A stretch of DNA of 64,000 nucleotides from Pontibacter ruber (GCF_023630205.1 NZ_JALPRR010000001.1:1178001-1242000); one strand, 5' to 3'. Shown: positions 18,093 through 26,304, counted from the stretch's first letter. Notes: generated by a model not told the origin, from the letters alone. Made by a program: numbers and translations.

Positions 18093-18482
18093 CTAGTCGT
18101 TGCGCTGAAGTTTAGCTTCGATTGTGTGCTGTGTATGAGGCACGGCACGCAGTCTTTCCTTAGGGATAAGCTTACCTGTTACGATACAAACGCCGTAAGT
18201 GCCGTTTTTAATACGGATCAGGGCATTTTCAAGCTGCTGGATAAACTTCATCTGGCGGGAGGCCAGCTGGTTTAGGCTTTCTTTCTCAGCAGTATCTGCA
18301 CCATCTTCCAACACTTTTGTAGGAGAAGCTGTGTTATCAGTTCCTGAATCGTTTCTGCGGCTCAGGGTTTCTTTGATAAAAGCTACTTCCTTACGGGCAT
18401 TCGTCAGTTTTTCCAGGATGATATTCTCAAATTCTGCCAGTTCCTCTCTGGAATAACGCTGTTTTTCTTCGTTTGTGTTCAT
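18093..18482 (-). CDS. TraR/DksA family regulator with degenerate zinc finger
   Basis: 129 residues. A coiled-coil N-terminal half (REELAEFENIILEKLTNARKEV and following, to about residue 85) precedes the C-terminal globular piece GTYGVCIVTGKLIPKERLRAVP. DksA-type proteins bind in the secondary channel of RNA polymerase and tune promoter response, often with ppGpp. Canonical members have four zinc cysteines here; only one Cys is visible, so no zinc site can form. This reduced form is usual in Bacteroidota. It ends 13 bases before the proposed scpB start and is probably co-transcribed with it. Confidence 0.88.
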   Translation of the reverse strand: MNTNEEKQRYSREELAEFENIILEKLTNARKEVAFIKETLSRRNDSGTDNTASPTKVLEDGADTAEKESLNQLASRQMKFIQQLENALIRIKNGTYGVCIVTGKLIPKERLRAVPHTQHTIEAKLQRND

Positions 18483-18918
18483 TCTATTGTTTTAGAACTA
18501 TATTTCCGTTTTATCTTAGCTTTAGATAAACTAACCTTTGCACTTCTACACAGTTCGTTTGCCGCCATAACAACAACAATCGCGCTTTAGTTTATTTACT
18601 GCCAACTATGCTACTCCAATGCAACTATCGTGCTATATAGTAGCATTTTAGCTAAATTTCGTGCAAAAATAAGACTAATCATTTTAATAAGCTATGCCGG
18701 ATGCAAAATTAATAATTACATCATCTTAAGTAACTTACCAGTTTCTGATCAAATTACCTCCCTTTTGGGAGTTACTTTGTCCGGTATAGCCGTTATACTA
18801 TGCATTAGAAATATATAACTGTTTCGCTATATTTAACAAGTATAAACGATAAATAAAAAGAGGCGTCTAGGTATGGCGCCTCTTTTTATTTATCGTTTGC
18901 TGTATTTTATACTTTGTT
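18483..18918. other. 436-base intergenic region
   Basis: Between the dksA-like gene and ribH. The left 340 bases are A/T-rich with no credible gene (a 62-codon plus-strand frame at 18630-18818 lacks family features). The right part holds the long palindrome at 18844-18898 and two TATACTT/AAGTATA copies. Confidence 0.6.
18844..18898. terminator. Very long perfect hairpin after ribH
   Basis: 22-base arms (AAACGATAAATAAAAAGAGG plus CG, 18844-18865 and 18877-18898) with an 11-base loop and no mismatch. The poly-T part of the right arm makes it a terminator on either strand. It follows ribH on the minus strand. AAGTATA flanks the left arm. Confidence 0.85.
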
Positions 18919-19395
18919 TTAGAAGCTGAGCATGTGAATGACTGCAGCAGCAGCCTCTACACCTTTATTGCCGTGTTTACCACCAGCCCTGTCAAGCGCC
19001 TGCTCCAGGTTGTTGGTGGTCACCAGGCCGAAGGAAACAGGCTTGTTATACTTTAGCGATACAGTGGTGAGGCCCTGTGCAACGGCATGGTTGATGTAAT
19101 CATCGTGCTTGGTATCGCCTTTGATTACTACGCCGATGCAAATTACGGCATCAATTTCTTCCTGCTGCGCCAGGAACTGCGCGCCCAGCGTCAGCTCAAA
19201 GCTGCCGGGTACGGTATTGCGGTAGATGTTCTCTTTCTGCGCTCCGTGCTTCAGCAGTGTTTCGATGGCGCCGTTGCTGAGGGCATCGGTTATCTCGGTG
19301 TGCCATTCGGCTACTACAATACCGAATTTCTTTTCTGAGATATCTGTAAAACGCTCGTTGCTGTATTCGTTCAGATTCTTTAATGCTGTAGCCAT
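18919..19395 (-). CDS. ribH: 6,7-dimethyl-8-ribityllumazine synthase
   Basis: Joins 5-amino-6-ribitylaminouracil with dihydroxybutanone phosphate in riboflavin synthesis, usually as a 60-subunit shell. The 158-residue protein shows AEWHTEITDALSNGAIETL, the substrate loop VPGSFELTLGAQFLA, the phosphate-binding GVVIKGDTKHDDYINHAVAQGL with the catalytic His, and SFGLVTTNNLEQALDRAGGKHGNKG. Length and motif order are typical. It is downstream of the TPR gene at 19554 but separated by a weak terminator. Other rib genes are not in the window. Confidence 0.95.
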   Translation of the reverse strand: MATALKNLNEYSNERFTDISEKKFGIVVAEWHTEITDALSNGAIETLLKHGAQKENIYRNTVPGSFELTLGAQFLAQQEEIDAVICIGVVIKGDTKHDDYINHAVAQGLTTVSLKYNKPVSFGLVTTNNLEQALDRAGGKHGNKGVEAAAAVIHMLSF

Positions 19396-19482
19396 AGGTC
19401 GTTATTCGATAATCGTTTTTTATGTTTCGTATAGCATAGATAGCGAAGCCTCTTTACTGTACAAGTTTGGCAAAATACCAAT

Positions 19483-19518
19483 AAAAAAGCGCTCCTGCCG
19501 GTGTGACAAAAGCGCTTA
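19483..19518 (-). terminator. Weak terminator after the TPR gene
   Basis: Stem AAAAGCGCT / AGCGCTT with a long loop; on the minus strand the stem is followed by a run of T. Confidence 0.5.
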
Positions 19519-19553
19519 GTACTTTATACGTTAGGCATACGCCTTTTTATATG

Positions 19554-20267
19554 TTAGTTGCTGCCACCAGCCAGCATTTCGGCTCGAGCCTTATACTTTT
19601 TAGCGTCTGCTACTTCAGCTGAAGCTACGAAATCCTTTATGATTTTGTCGTATACTTCTGCGGCAGCTTTAAAGTCGTTGCCAGCTTCGTAAGCGATACC
19701 TGCTTTCATCAGGTATTGTGGTGAGAAGTACTGGTTTGCATTATGATCCGCTGCTTTTTTGTACATATCGGCAGCTTCTTTGTTTTTACCCTGCTCCAGC
19801 AGCGCATCTCCAACCAAACTATAGGCGCGGGCCTGCATCAGGAAATCGTCTGATTTAAAATCCTCCAGGTGATCCTGTGCTTCAGCAAATTTGCCTTCTT
19901 TCAGCAACGCCACACCGGCATAGAAATTGGCCAGGTTACCGGCGTCTGTTCCGCTGTAGTCATCGGCAATTTTAAGCAGGCCGTCGTACTGACCGTCACC
20001 GTTCAAGGCCTTGCTCATTGAGTCGGCCTCAAAGTAATAAACAGCCTGGAACAAAGCATCCTGTGCCTCCTGGTTCTGAGTGGTGCGGTAATTGTAATAC
20101 AGAAAACCACCTACAATAAGAGCGGCAATCGCGGCAAACACACCGAGTAGCTTTGATTTGTTCTTTTTAACGAAATCCTCCGACTGCGCCAGGCGCTCTG
20201 CCAGCACATCCGGATTCTCTACGATCTCCTCAAACTCGCTGTGCTTTTTTACTGTTTCTTTTGCCAT
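19554..20267 (-). CDS. TPR protein of the YfgM type (Sec-associated, single-pass)
   Basis: 237 residues: a cytoplasmic acidic start (HSEFEEIVENPDVLAERLAQ), one membrane helix at about 41-58 (LLGVFAAIAALIVGGFLYY), then TPR-like repeats on the far side (YFEADSMSKALNGDGQYDG, GNLANFYAGVALLKEGKFAEAQDHLEDF, ALLEQGKNKEAADMYKKAADH, AGIAYEAGNDFKAAAEVYDKII). This is the layout of YfgM, an ancillary partner of SecYEG and PpiD in enterobacteria; a similar role here is inference. It stands alone between pdhA and ribH. Confidence 0.82.
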   Translation of the reverse strand: MAKETVKKHSEFEEIVENPDVLAERLAQSEDFVKKNKSKLLGVFAAIAALIVGGFLYYNYRTTQNQEAQDALFQAVYYFEADSMSKALNGDGQYDGLLKIADDYSGTDAGNLANFYAGVALLKEGKFAEAQDHLEDFKSDDFLMQARAYSLVGDALLEQGKNKEAADMYKKAADHNANQYFSPQYLMKAGIAYEAGNDFKAAAEVYDKIIKDFVASAEVADAKKYKARAEMLAGGSN

Positions 20268-20292
20268 TAGATTGGTTGAATAATAAATTCAA

Positions 20293-20367
20293 AAATAGGA
20301 ATTAAAAATCAATTTGTGCTACTACAGCCAAGTGCAGAACAACAAATTTATAATTTTTAATTCCTAT
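20293..20367. repeat. 16-base inverted repeat around a short spacer
   Basis: AATAGGAATTAAAAAT at 20293-20308 is repeated in perfect inversion at 20352-20367, with a 43-base spacer, between the pdhA stop and the TPR gene start. The A/T words resemble those at 1397-1428. It could be a weak terminator for pdhA, but there is no G/C stem. Confidence 0.5.
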
Positions 20368-20387
20368 TCGTCAATAGTTTATAATAA

Positions 20388-21434
20388 TTAATCCATTATG
20401 TATGGGTAGTCCTTCTCTACGTAGATGTCGGTGTACAGCTCAGAAGGATCCGGATACGGAGACTCTTCTGCAAACTTCACAGACTCAGCTACCTGCTGCT
20501 TCACTTGCTCATCGATCTGGTCCAGCTCTTCTTCTGTTGCCCAGCCGTTCTTAAGTATGGTTGCCTTTACAGCCTCTATGGTGTCGCGGCCTTTGTAGTC
20601 TTCCAGCTCCTCTTTGGTTCTGTACTTGGCAGGGTCCGACATGGAGTGGCCTTTGTAGCGGTAAGTTCTGAACTCAAGCAGGGTTGGTCCTTCACCGGCC
20701 CGGGCACGCTCGGCAGCTCTTGCTACGGCTTCGTGCACGTTCTCTACGCTCATGGCCTCTACCGGCTCAGATGGCATGTCGTAAGACAGGCCCAGCTTGT
20801 ACAGCTCCGTTACGTTGGAAGTACGCGTTACCGAAGTACCCATCGCATAACCGTTGTTCTCGATCACAAAGATCACAGGCAGCTTCCAGGTCATGGCCAT
20901 GTTCAGCGCCTCGTGGAAAGCACCCTGACGTACGGCACCATCGCCCATGTAGCAGATGCACAGGTTGCCAGTGTTGTTATACTTCTCGGCAAAGGCAACG
21001 CCTGCACCAAGTGGCACCTGACCACCTACGATACCGTGGCCACCCATGAAGTTAACTTCTTTATCGAACATGTGCATAGAGCCGCCTTTGCCTTTAGAGC
21101 AACCGGTAACTTTTGCAAACATCTCAGCCATGATCGCGTTCGGGCTGGTGCCCAGCGCCAGCGGGTGCGCGTGATCACGGTAAGCGGTAATCCATTTATC
21201 GTCTTTTGTAAGGGCACTAACAGCACCAGCTACGCAAGCCTCCTGACCGATGTACAGGTGGCAGAAACCTTTGATCTTCTGCTGGCCATACAACTGACCG
21301 GTTTTCTCCTCAAAGCGGCGGATGAGCTTCATCGACTCAAACCACCTCATGTAAGTCTCCTTTGAAAACTTTGGTTCAGCTTGTACCTTTGCCTTCGCCG
21401 GCTTCGCTTTTGCCTTTTCTTTCGTATCAGCCAT
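20388..21434 (-). CDS. pdhA: Pyruvate dehydrogenase E1 component, alpha subunit
   Basis: Thiamine-diphosphate-dependent decarboxylase subunit that feeds pyruvate into acetyl-CoA, with the E1 beta subunit and E2. The 348-residue product has an Ala/Lys-rich start, RRFEEKTGQLYG, the conserved YRDHAHPLALG, GGHGIVGGQVPLGAG, and the ThDP motif GDG at 164-166 to NN at 193-194 (IENNGYAMGT), then the phosphorylation-loop type sequence RYKGHSMSDPAKYRT. The beta and E2 genes are not next to it. Divergent from recF with a 131-base shared upstream region. Confidence 0.94.
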   Translation of the reverse strand: MADTKEKAKAKPAKAKVQAEPKFSKETYMRWFESMKLIRRFEEKTGQLYGQQKIKGFCHLYIGQEACVAGAVSALTKDDKWITAYRDHAHPLALGTSPNAIMAEMFAKVTGCSKGKGGSMHMFDKEVNFMGGHGIVGGQVPLGAGVAFAEKYNNTGNLCICYMGDGAVRQGAFHEALNMAMTWKLPVIFVIENNGYAMGTSVTRTSNVTELYKLGLSYDMPSEPVEAMSVENVHEAVARAAERARAGEGPTLLEFRTYRYKGHSMSDPAKYRTKEELEDYKGRDTIEAVKATILKNGWATEEELDQIDEQVKQQVAESVKFAEESPYPDPSELYTDIYVEKDYPYIMD

Positions 21435-21565
21435 GGTAAATGTAAATTCGTTTGTATTAACCGTGAAGCGCTCTCAGCCACATCAGTAGCTAAAAACGGC
21501 GGCAAAACAGCCGCTTACGGGTTCAGCTTGCGAAATTAAGGAAAAAGAAATCAAAGAAGAAACTA

Positions 21566-22672
21566 ATGGTACTCGAAAATCTCAGTCTGCTCTTTTTCAA
21601 GAACTACGACGAAGCAGCCGTTAGTTTCTCTCCGCACATCAATTGCTTTATCGGCGACAACGGCAGCGGCAAAACTAACCTGCTCGATGCCATCCATTAC
21701 CTCTCCATGACCCGGAGCGCCTTTAACAGCTCCGACGCCCAGAACATCAAGCAGGGCGAGGATTATTTTATGGTGAGAGGTACCTTTACCATTGAAGGTG
21801 AAAAGCACACGGTCATTTGCAGCCTGAAAGCCGGGCAGAAAAAGACGGTAACGCACAACAAGGTAGTGTATGAGAAAATGAGCGACCACATCGGCCGTTT
21901 CCCGGTGGTGCTGATCTCGCCTTACGATACTGATTTGATCCGCGAAGGCAGCGAGGAGCGCCGCAAGTATTTCGACAGCCTCATCTCGCAACTCGACCAC
22001 ACGTACCTGGAGCAGCTTATCCAGTACAACTACATTCTGAAACAGCGCAACTCGCTGCTTAAACAGTTTGCCGAGCGCCACTACTTCGACCGCGATTACC
22101 TGCACATTCTCAATGAGCAACTGGTGCCGCTGGGGGCTCAGCTGGCGCAGGAGCGTGAGAAGTTTCTGGAGCTGTTTGTGCCTGTTTTTCAGAAGCACTA
22201 CCGCCATATTTCCGACAGCCACGAAGAGGTAACGCTTACCTACAAAAGCCAGTTGCCGGGGGCTGATTTTACCCAACTGCTGCTACAGGCCGAGCGCAAG
22301 GACCTGGCGCTGCAGCGCACTACGGTAGGGCCGCACAAAGACGACTTCGTGTTCCTGATGGATGGCAACCCCGTGAAGCACTTTGGCTCGCAGGGGCAAC
22401 AGAAAAGCTATGTGATAGCCCTGAAGCTGGCGCACTTCGAGGTGATGGCCGAACGGCAGCACCACAAGCCCCTGCTCCTGCTCGACGATATTTTCGACCG
22501 CCTCGACGAGAAGCGCATCACCAAGCTTATGCAAATGGTAGCCGCCCATACTTTCGGGCAGATCTTTTTAACTGATACTCATTTAGAAAGGACAGATAAA
22601 ATTCTGGAAGGCCTCTCCGAAAGTATCCGTAGATTTGAGGTGAAAGAGGGGGAGGTAAGATTGATTGGGTAG
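21566..22672 (+). CDS. recF: DNA replication and repair protein RecF
   Basis: SMC-like ATPase that loads RecA at gapped DNA. The 368-residue protein shows Walker A GDNGSGKT at 30-37, the ABC-like signature SQGQQKSYVIALKLA and Walker B LLLLDDIFDRLD near residue 304, then a C-terminal switch region with TDTHLER. Length is normal. A DUF721 gene, a frequent neighbour of recF, follows only after a 0.56 kb insert that contains a different, lower-GC gene. Confidence 0.95.
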   Translation: MVLENLSLLFFKNYDEAAVSFSPHINCFIGDNGSGKTNLLDAIHYLSMTRSAFNSSDAQNIKQGEDYFMVRGTFTIEGEKHTVICSLKAGQKKTVTHNKVVYEKMSDHIGRFPVVLISPYDTDLIREGSEERRKYFDSLISQLDHTYLEQLIQYNYILKQRNSLLKQFAERHYFDRDYLHILNEQLVPLGAQLAQEREKFLELFVPVFQKHYRHISDSHEEVTLTYKSQLPGADFTQLLLQAERKDLALQRTTVGPHKDDFVFLMDGNPVKHFGSQGQQKSYVIALKLAHFEVMAERQHHKPLLLLDDIFDRLDEKRITKLMQMVAAHTFGQIFLTDTHLERTDKILEGLSESIRRFEVKEGEVRLIG

Positions 22673-22696
22673 GTGTAGTTAATTTGAGCAATACTT

Positions 22697-23092
22697 ATGA
22701 ACCAGGTTACTATACCTTACCATCTTTTCATACCTTCTATAATTAGCATACTCCTGATAACACTTATACTGAGGAAAAGAAAGGAGTTATTTAGAACACA
22801 TAGCTCCAGGCATATCTGGATCTCAGCTATTTTGTTCTTGGCTGTTTATGCACTGACCGTTGGCAATGCAGCATGTTCGGATATATACTATCAAAGAGAA
22901 CTGAACAGGTATGATTTGAATGGTGACGGACTCTTTGGAGGAGAAGAAATAACAGCAGCACAGAAAACGGCTATGCAGCAATTGGTTAGTGATACAGGCA
23001 GGAATTTATCTGTATTTACTGGATTAATCTTTTCTGCGATGTTGGCTATACCTGTCTACATATTATTAAAAATCAGAGCTAAAATAGCTTGA
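22697..23092 (+). CDS. Membrane protein with a single EF-hand loop
   Basis: 131 residues, family not recognised. Three hydrophobic helices are visible (about 10-27, 41-58 and 104-124). Between the second and third lies a canonical 12-residue EF-hand calcium loop DLNGDGLFGGEE at 73-84, with ligands at positions 1, 3, 5 and 12 (Asp, Asn, Asp, Glu) and Gly at 6. The loop follows a short Cys-containing segment and would face the periplasm if the N-terminus is outside, or the cytoplasm otherwise. Base composition is lower in G+C than recF and DUF721 on each side, and it splits that pair, so recent insertion is likely. Confidence 0.75.
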   Translation: MNQVTIPYHLFIPSIISILLITLILRKRKELFRTHSSRHIWISAILFLAVYALTVGNAACSDIYYQRELNRYDLNGDGLFGGEEITAAQKTAMQQLVSDTGRNLSVFTGLIFSAMLAIPVYILLKIRAKIA

Positions 23093-23187
23093 TGAGAAAT
23101 CCAGCTGTCTTTTGTTTCTGAATCAGACGATGTCCTATAAATAATCACGGCAAGCATACTTATTTAGCAGTTCGGGCTTATTTTTGT

Positions 23188-23216
23188 ATTCACTCATTCA
23201 CTCAACCACTCATTCA
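23188..23216. repeat. Solo copy of the word repeat that flanks the 33.5 kb element
   Basis: The 29-base tract of ATTCACTC / ATTCACTCAACC words matches the right terminal inverted repeat of the four-helix-bundle element at 33975 in 27 of 29 positions. No four-helix-bundle gene is attached. It lies 15 bases before the DUF721 start. Confidence 0.6.
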
Positions 23217-23230
23217 AAAATTCCCCACCC

Positions 23231-23554
23231 GTGCGCTACTATAAAAAGAAAGAGGAGATTGACAGGCGCAAAGCCGATGTGCAGCCCATTGGCGAAAGTA
23301 TAAAAGCGCTGATGAAGGCTTACCGTCTGCAAGGCAAACTGAACGAGGTGAACCTGGTGCAGCGCTGGGAAGAGATCATGGGCAAGCCGATTGCCATTAA
23401 AACCAAGGAGCTATACTTTAAAGATAACAAGCTTTTTGTACGCCTTACTTCTGCCCCGCTCAAGCACGAGCTCAACATGTCGAAGAGCAAGGTAGTGGAA
23501 CTGCTGAACCGCGCTATTGGCGATGAAGTGGTGAAGGACGTAGTGTTTCTGTAG
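23231..23554 (+). CDS. DUF721 domain-containing protein (DciA-like)
   Basis: 107 residues, GTG start. The central YRLQGKLNEVNLVQRWEEIMGKPIAIKTKELYFKDNKLFVRLTSAPLKHELNM has the pattern of DUF721, whose member DciA helps load the replicative helicase DnaB in many bacteria lacking DnaC. The link to replication fits its usual place beside recF. The basic KKKEEIDRRK start is typical. Its stop codon overlaps the first base of a 20-base inverted repeat. Confidence 0.85.
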   Translation: MRYYKKKEEIDRRKADVQPIGESIKALMKAYRLQGKLNEVNLVQRWEEIMGKPIAIKTKELYFKDNKLFVRLTSAPLKHELNMSKSKVVELLNRAIGDEVVKDVVFL

Positions 23555-23729
23555 TCTGAATCAGGATTTGCAGGATGTGAAAAGATGAACCGGATTATCT
23601 CACAAATTTCACTGCGTCCTATAGTCCGATGATTATCTTAATGTCAACAACGACGCTCGCAGAAGCTGCACACGCTGCGAGGTCTTAAAATCCTGTCAAT
23701 CCTTTAATTCTGCAAATCCTGATTCAGAC
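23554..23729. repeat. 176-base unit bounded by perfect 20-base inverted repeats
   Basis: GTCTGAATCAGGATTTGCAG at 23554-23573 recurs exactly in inverse at 23710-23729. Inside, partial words such as aggatg and aatccttt continue the same vocabulary (GGATTTGCAGGAT / ATCCTGTCAATCCTTT). No coding frame. I recall similar GGATTTGCAGGATT repeats in other Bacteroidota genomes; that is memory and unchecked. It may be a non-autonomous element or an RNA hairpin. Confidence 0.65.
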
Positions 23730-23774
23730 AAAGAAAGTATAGCTATCGTATACTTCCCAAAGTATAAAATAGCC

Positions 23775-24332
23775 ATGACCACACCTGCATTTCGCCCTGT
23801 TTCGTACTCCCGCACCACGCTAACAGAGCTCATGATCCCGAGCTACGCCAACTTCGGTGGCAAAATTCATGGCGGTATTTTGCTCTCCCTAATGGACAAA
23901 GTAGCCTACGCCTGTGCCGCCAAGCATGCCGGCAACTACTGCGTAACCGTAACAGTAGATGGTGTGCATTTTCTGCAGCCGGTAGAGGTAGGCGAGTTGG
24001 TATCGCTGCTAGCCTCGGTGAACTACGTAGGCAATACTTCGCTGATGGTGGGCATTAAAGTGATTGCGGAGAACGTGAAGACGGGTGTAGTTAAACACAC
24101 CAACACCTCCTACTTCACGATGGTGGCTAAAGGCGAAGACGACAAACCCACTCAGGTGCCGGGCCTGACCCTGGAAAGCCAGGAAGACGCCCGCCGCTTC
24201 CTAGAAGCCATTAAACGGCGCGAGCTCTCGCAGCGCTATCAGTCAGAATTTATTGCTGCCAAGAACGTGCTGGCTGTAGAGCAGGAACTACACCTTCTGG
24301 AAGGAGAGCGATGCAGGCTTTCGTTTACCTGA
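23775..24332 (+). CDS. Acyl-CoA thioesterase (hotdog fold, YciA/BFIT type)
   Basis: 185 residues. The hotdog domain covers about residues 8-125: TELMIPSYANFGGKIHGGILLSLMDKVAYACAAKHAG carries the N/HGG-type substrate loop and the catalytic Asp of the helix, followed by VTVTVDGVHFLQPVEVGELVSLLASVNYVGNTS. It hydrolyses acyl-CoA to free acid; chain-length preference is not readable. The C-terminal 60 residues are helical and charged. A preceding AAGTATA tract occupies the promoter region. It stands alone. Confidence 0.9.
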   Translation: MTTPAFRPVSYSRTTLTELMIPSYANFGGKIHGGILLSLMDKVAYACAAKHAGNYCVTVTVDGVHFLQPVEVGELVSLLASVNYVGNTSLMVGIKVIAENVKTGVVKHTNTSYFTMVAKGEDDKPTQVPGLTLESQEDARRFLEAIKRRELSQRYQSEFIAAKNVLAVEQELHLLEGERCRLSFT

Positions 24333-24910
24333 TTGCTAAAGTATAAACTCGCCCCTCTCCCAAGAGGGGAATTTCTGTTATAGCTATACTTCGAAGTATA
24401 AGTATTAATGGTAGAAGTATAAAACACCTCCCTGCCCTCCTCAAGGAGGGAATCCTGATTTTGTTTCCTTATCTGTTCCAGTTGCATAGCCGCTCACGAA
24501 GCAGTGTCCTTTCCAGCCTTTGCGTTGAGCGCCTTCTATTGTTGCGGTGCCCGAAGGGCAGCCTGCAGCGCAGCGATGGCAGCTTCAATAGACAGCGCGA
24601 GGCGCAAAGGCGAGGCCCCGCGGCCCTGAGCGAGCCAAAATGAACTATGGAACGAGAAGCTTATAAGACTGAGGAACAGACGCAGCTACAAAGCTAAAGC
24701 TTGCTGGCTATAAAGTATAAACTTCAGCTACAAGTATAAAATTTCTCACTACCGTTCGAAATGACAGAAAAAGAAAGTATAAATTTCAGCTAAAAGCATA
24801 CCTCTCCCGGTTTTAGAAGCAACAGGCATTCTATTCAAAAACAGCCTTCTTTTTTATACTTCCCAATTCCTCCTTATATTTCAACTCTAATACAAACTCA
24901 CCAAGTACAA
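24333..24910. other. 578-base intergenic region rich in repeats
   Basis: Non-coding. Holds a small GCCCCTCTCCCAAGAGGGG hairpin near 24351, a cluster of at least six AAGTATA/TATACTT copies and the dispersed repeat at 24423-24767. The last 140 bases form the A/T-rich upstream region of the M28 peptidase gene. Confidence 0.7.
24423..24767 (+). repeat. Dispersed modular repeat, copy A
   Basis: Shares an ordered series of words with 41778-42252 on the other strand: CTCAAGGAGGGA-like start, TTCCAGTTGCATA, AAGCAGTGT..TTTCCAG, GTTGAGCGCCTTCT (24524-24537), GGTGCCC..AGGGCA, AGACAGCGCGA, CGAGGCCCCGCGGCC (24611-24625), TGAGCG, GACTGAGGAA, AAGCTTGC-like, AAGTATAAACTTCAGCTA, TTTCTCAC and GTTCGAAATGACAG. 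No open frame is conserved between copies. Confidence 0.8.
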
Positions 24911-26290
24911 ATGACTTTTAAAACAAAACTCACCCGGCTGCTGGCGCCTGTCCTGCTGGCAGGTTTCTTTTTAACGAATACAACTGCTGTTGCACAGGCA
25001 CCCGCCTCTCAGGATGAGGAGATCCAGAAGATGGTACAGGAGGTATCTGCAGCGAACCTGAAGGCGCTCGTGGAGAAGATGGTTTCTTTTGAAACACGCC
25101 ACTCGCTGAGTTCCACTACCAGCAAAAAAACAGGTATTGGTGCCGCCCGCGAATGGGTAAAATCAGAATTTGAGAAGTATGCCAAAACCTCCGGTGGCCG
25201 CATGACCGTGGAGATGGACCGCTACACCGTAAAAGCTGACGGCCGTCGCATACCGCAGGATGTGGAAATGGCAAACGTAATGGCAACCCTGAAAGGAACT
25301 GACCCAACCGACAACCGTGTGATCCTTGTAAGCGGCCACTTGGACTCGCGCGTAACCGACGTGATGGATGCGAAGAGCAAAGCTCCGGGCGCTAACGACG
25401 ACGCTTCTGGGGTTGCTATTGTCATGGAAATGGCCCGGATTATGGCTTCACGCCAGTTCCCGGCTACACTGGTGTTTGTGGCCTTCCAGGGCGAAGAGCA
25501 AGGACTTTATGGCTCCCGTCACCTGGCAGAGCGCGTAAAGAAAGAAAACTGGAACCTGGTGGCGGTGCTGAACAACGACATCGTAGGCAACTCTTACTCG
25601 GCTGAAACCGGCCTGCACGACAATACCCGCGTGCGTGTGTTCAGCGAGGCTACACCTTCCAACGAAACAGAAGAGCAGGCCCGCCTGCGCCGTACCCTTG
25701 GCTCCGAGAACGACGGCCCTAGCCGCAACCTGGCCCGCTACATGAAAACCACCGGCGAGCAGTACGTGGATCAGCTGGAGGTAGTACTAGGTTATCGTCC
25801 GGACCGCTTCCTGCGCGGTGGCGACCACACCCCATTCAACCAGCAAGGTTATGCTGCGGTGCGCATGAGCGAGATGAACGAAGACTTTGACCACCAGCAC
25901 CAGGACATCCGCAAAGAAAACGGCAAGCAGTACGGCGACTTAGTTGAGTACATGGACTTTGATTACCTGCGTAAGAACACGGCCGTGAACCTGGCTACCA
26001 TGGCGAACCTGGGCCGTGCACCAATGGCTCCGGAAAAAGTTGGGGTGCTCACCGCTGACCTAACCAATAAAACAGATCTGCAGTGGGAGGCTCCAACCAA
26101 AGGCAAGAAGCCGGCCGGTTATTATGTGCTAATGCGCGAGACCAACAGCCCGGTGTGGGAGAAAAAGTTTTTTGTGAAGGATACCAAAACCACCATTGGC
26201 TATTCTAAAGACAACTACTTTTTTGCTGTACAGGCCGTAGACGCCGATGGCCATACCAGCTTGCCGGTGCTGCCGGTGCCGGTGCGCTAA
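24911..26290 (+). CDS. Secreted M28 family metallopeptidase
   Basis: 459 residues with a signal peptide (hydrophobic to about residue 28, AVAQ/APAS). The M28 domain has all five zinc-site motifs in order: SGHLDSR (His), GANDDASGVAIVMEMAR (bridging Asp), FQGEEQGLYGSRH (catalytic and ligand Glu), NNDIVGN (Asp) and GGDHTPFNQQGY (His). It is an exported di-zinc aminopeptidase. The C-terminal 85 residues (from about TADLTNKTDLQWEAPTKGKKPAGYYVLMRE) form a fibronectin-III-like domain. Fifteen bases before the metallo-beta-lactamase, so co-transcription is likely. Confidence 0.92.
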   Translation: MTFKTKLTRLLAPVLLAGFFLTNTTAVAQAPASQDEEIQKMVQEVSAANLKALVEKMVSFETRHSLSSTTSKKTGIGAAREWVKSEFEKYAKTSGGRMTVEMDRYTVKADGRRIPQDVEMANVMATLKGTDPTDNRVILVSGHLDSRVTDVMDAKSKAPGANDDASGVAIVMEMARIMASRQFPATLVFVAFQGEEQGLYGSRHLAERVKKENWNLVAVLNNDIVGNSYSAETGLHDNTRVRVFSEATPSNETEEQARLRRTLGSENDGPSRNLARYMKTTGEQYVDQLEVVLGYRPDRFLRGGDHTPFNQQGYAAVRMSEMNEDFDHQHQDIRKENGKQYGDLVEYMDFDYLRKNTAVNLATMANLGRAPMAPEKVGVLTADLTNKTDLQWEAPTKGKKPAGYYVLMRETNSPVWEKKFFVKDTKTTIGYSKDNYFFAVQAVDADGHTSLPVLPVPVR

Positions 26291-26304
26291 GCATTCATAC
26301 TTTA

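Noticed and set aside
18630..18818. 62-codon plus-strand frame with hydrophobic stretches
   Set aside because: A/T-rich gap, no promoter box or family pattern.
20505..21365. 286-codon plus-strand frame opposite pdhA
   Set aside because: Antisense shadow; the pdhA motifs on the other strand are complete.
24351..24375. GCCCCTCTCCCAAGAGGGG read as a possible CRISPR-like or terminator unit
   Set aside because: A single short hairpin, no array and no T-run of length; treated as part of the repeat-rich gap.
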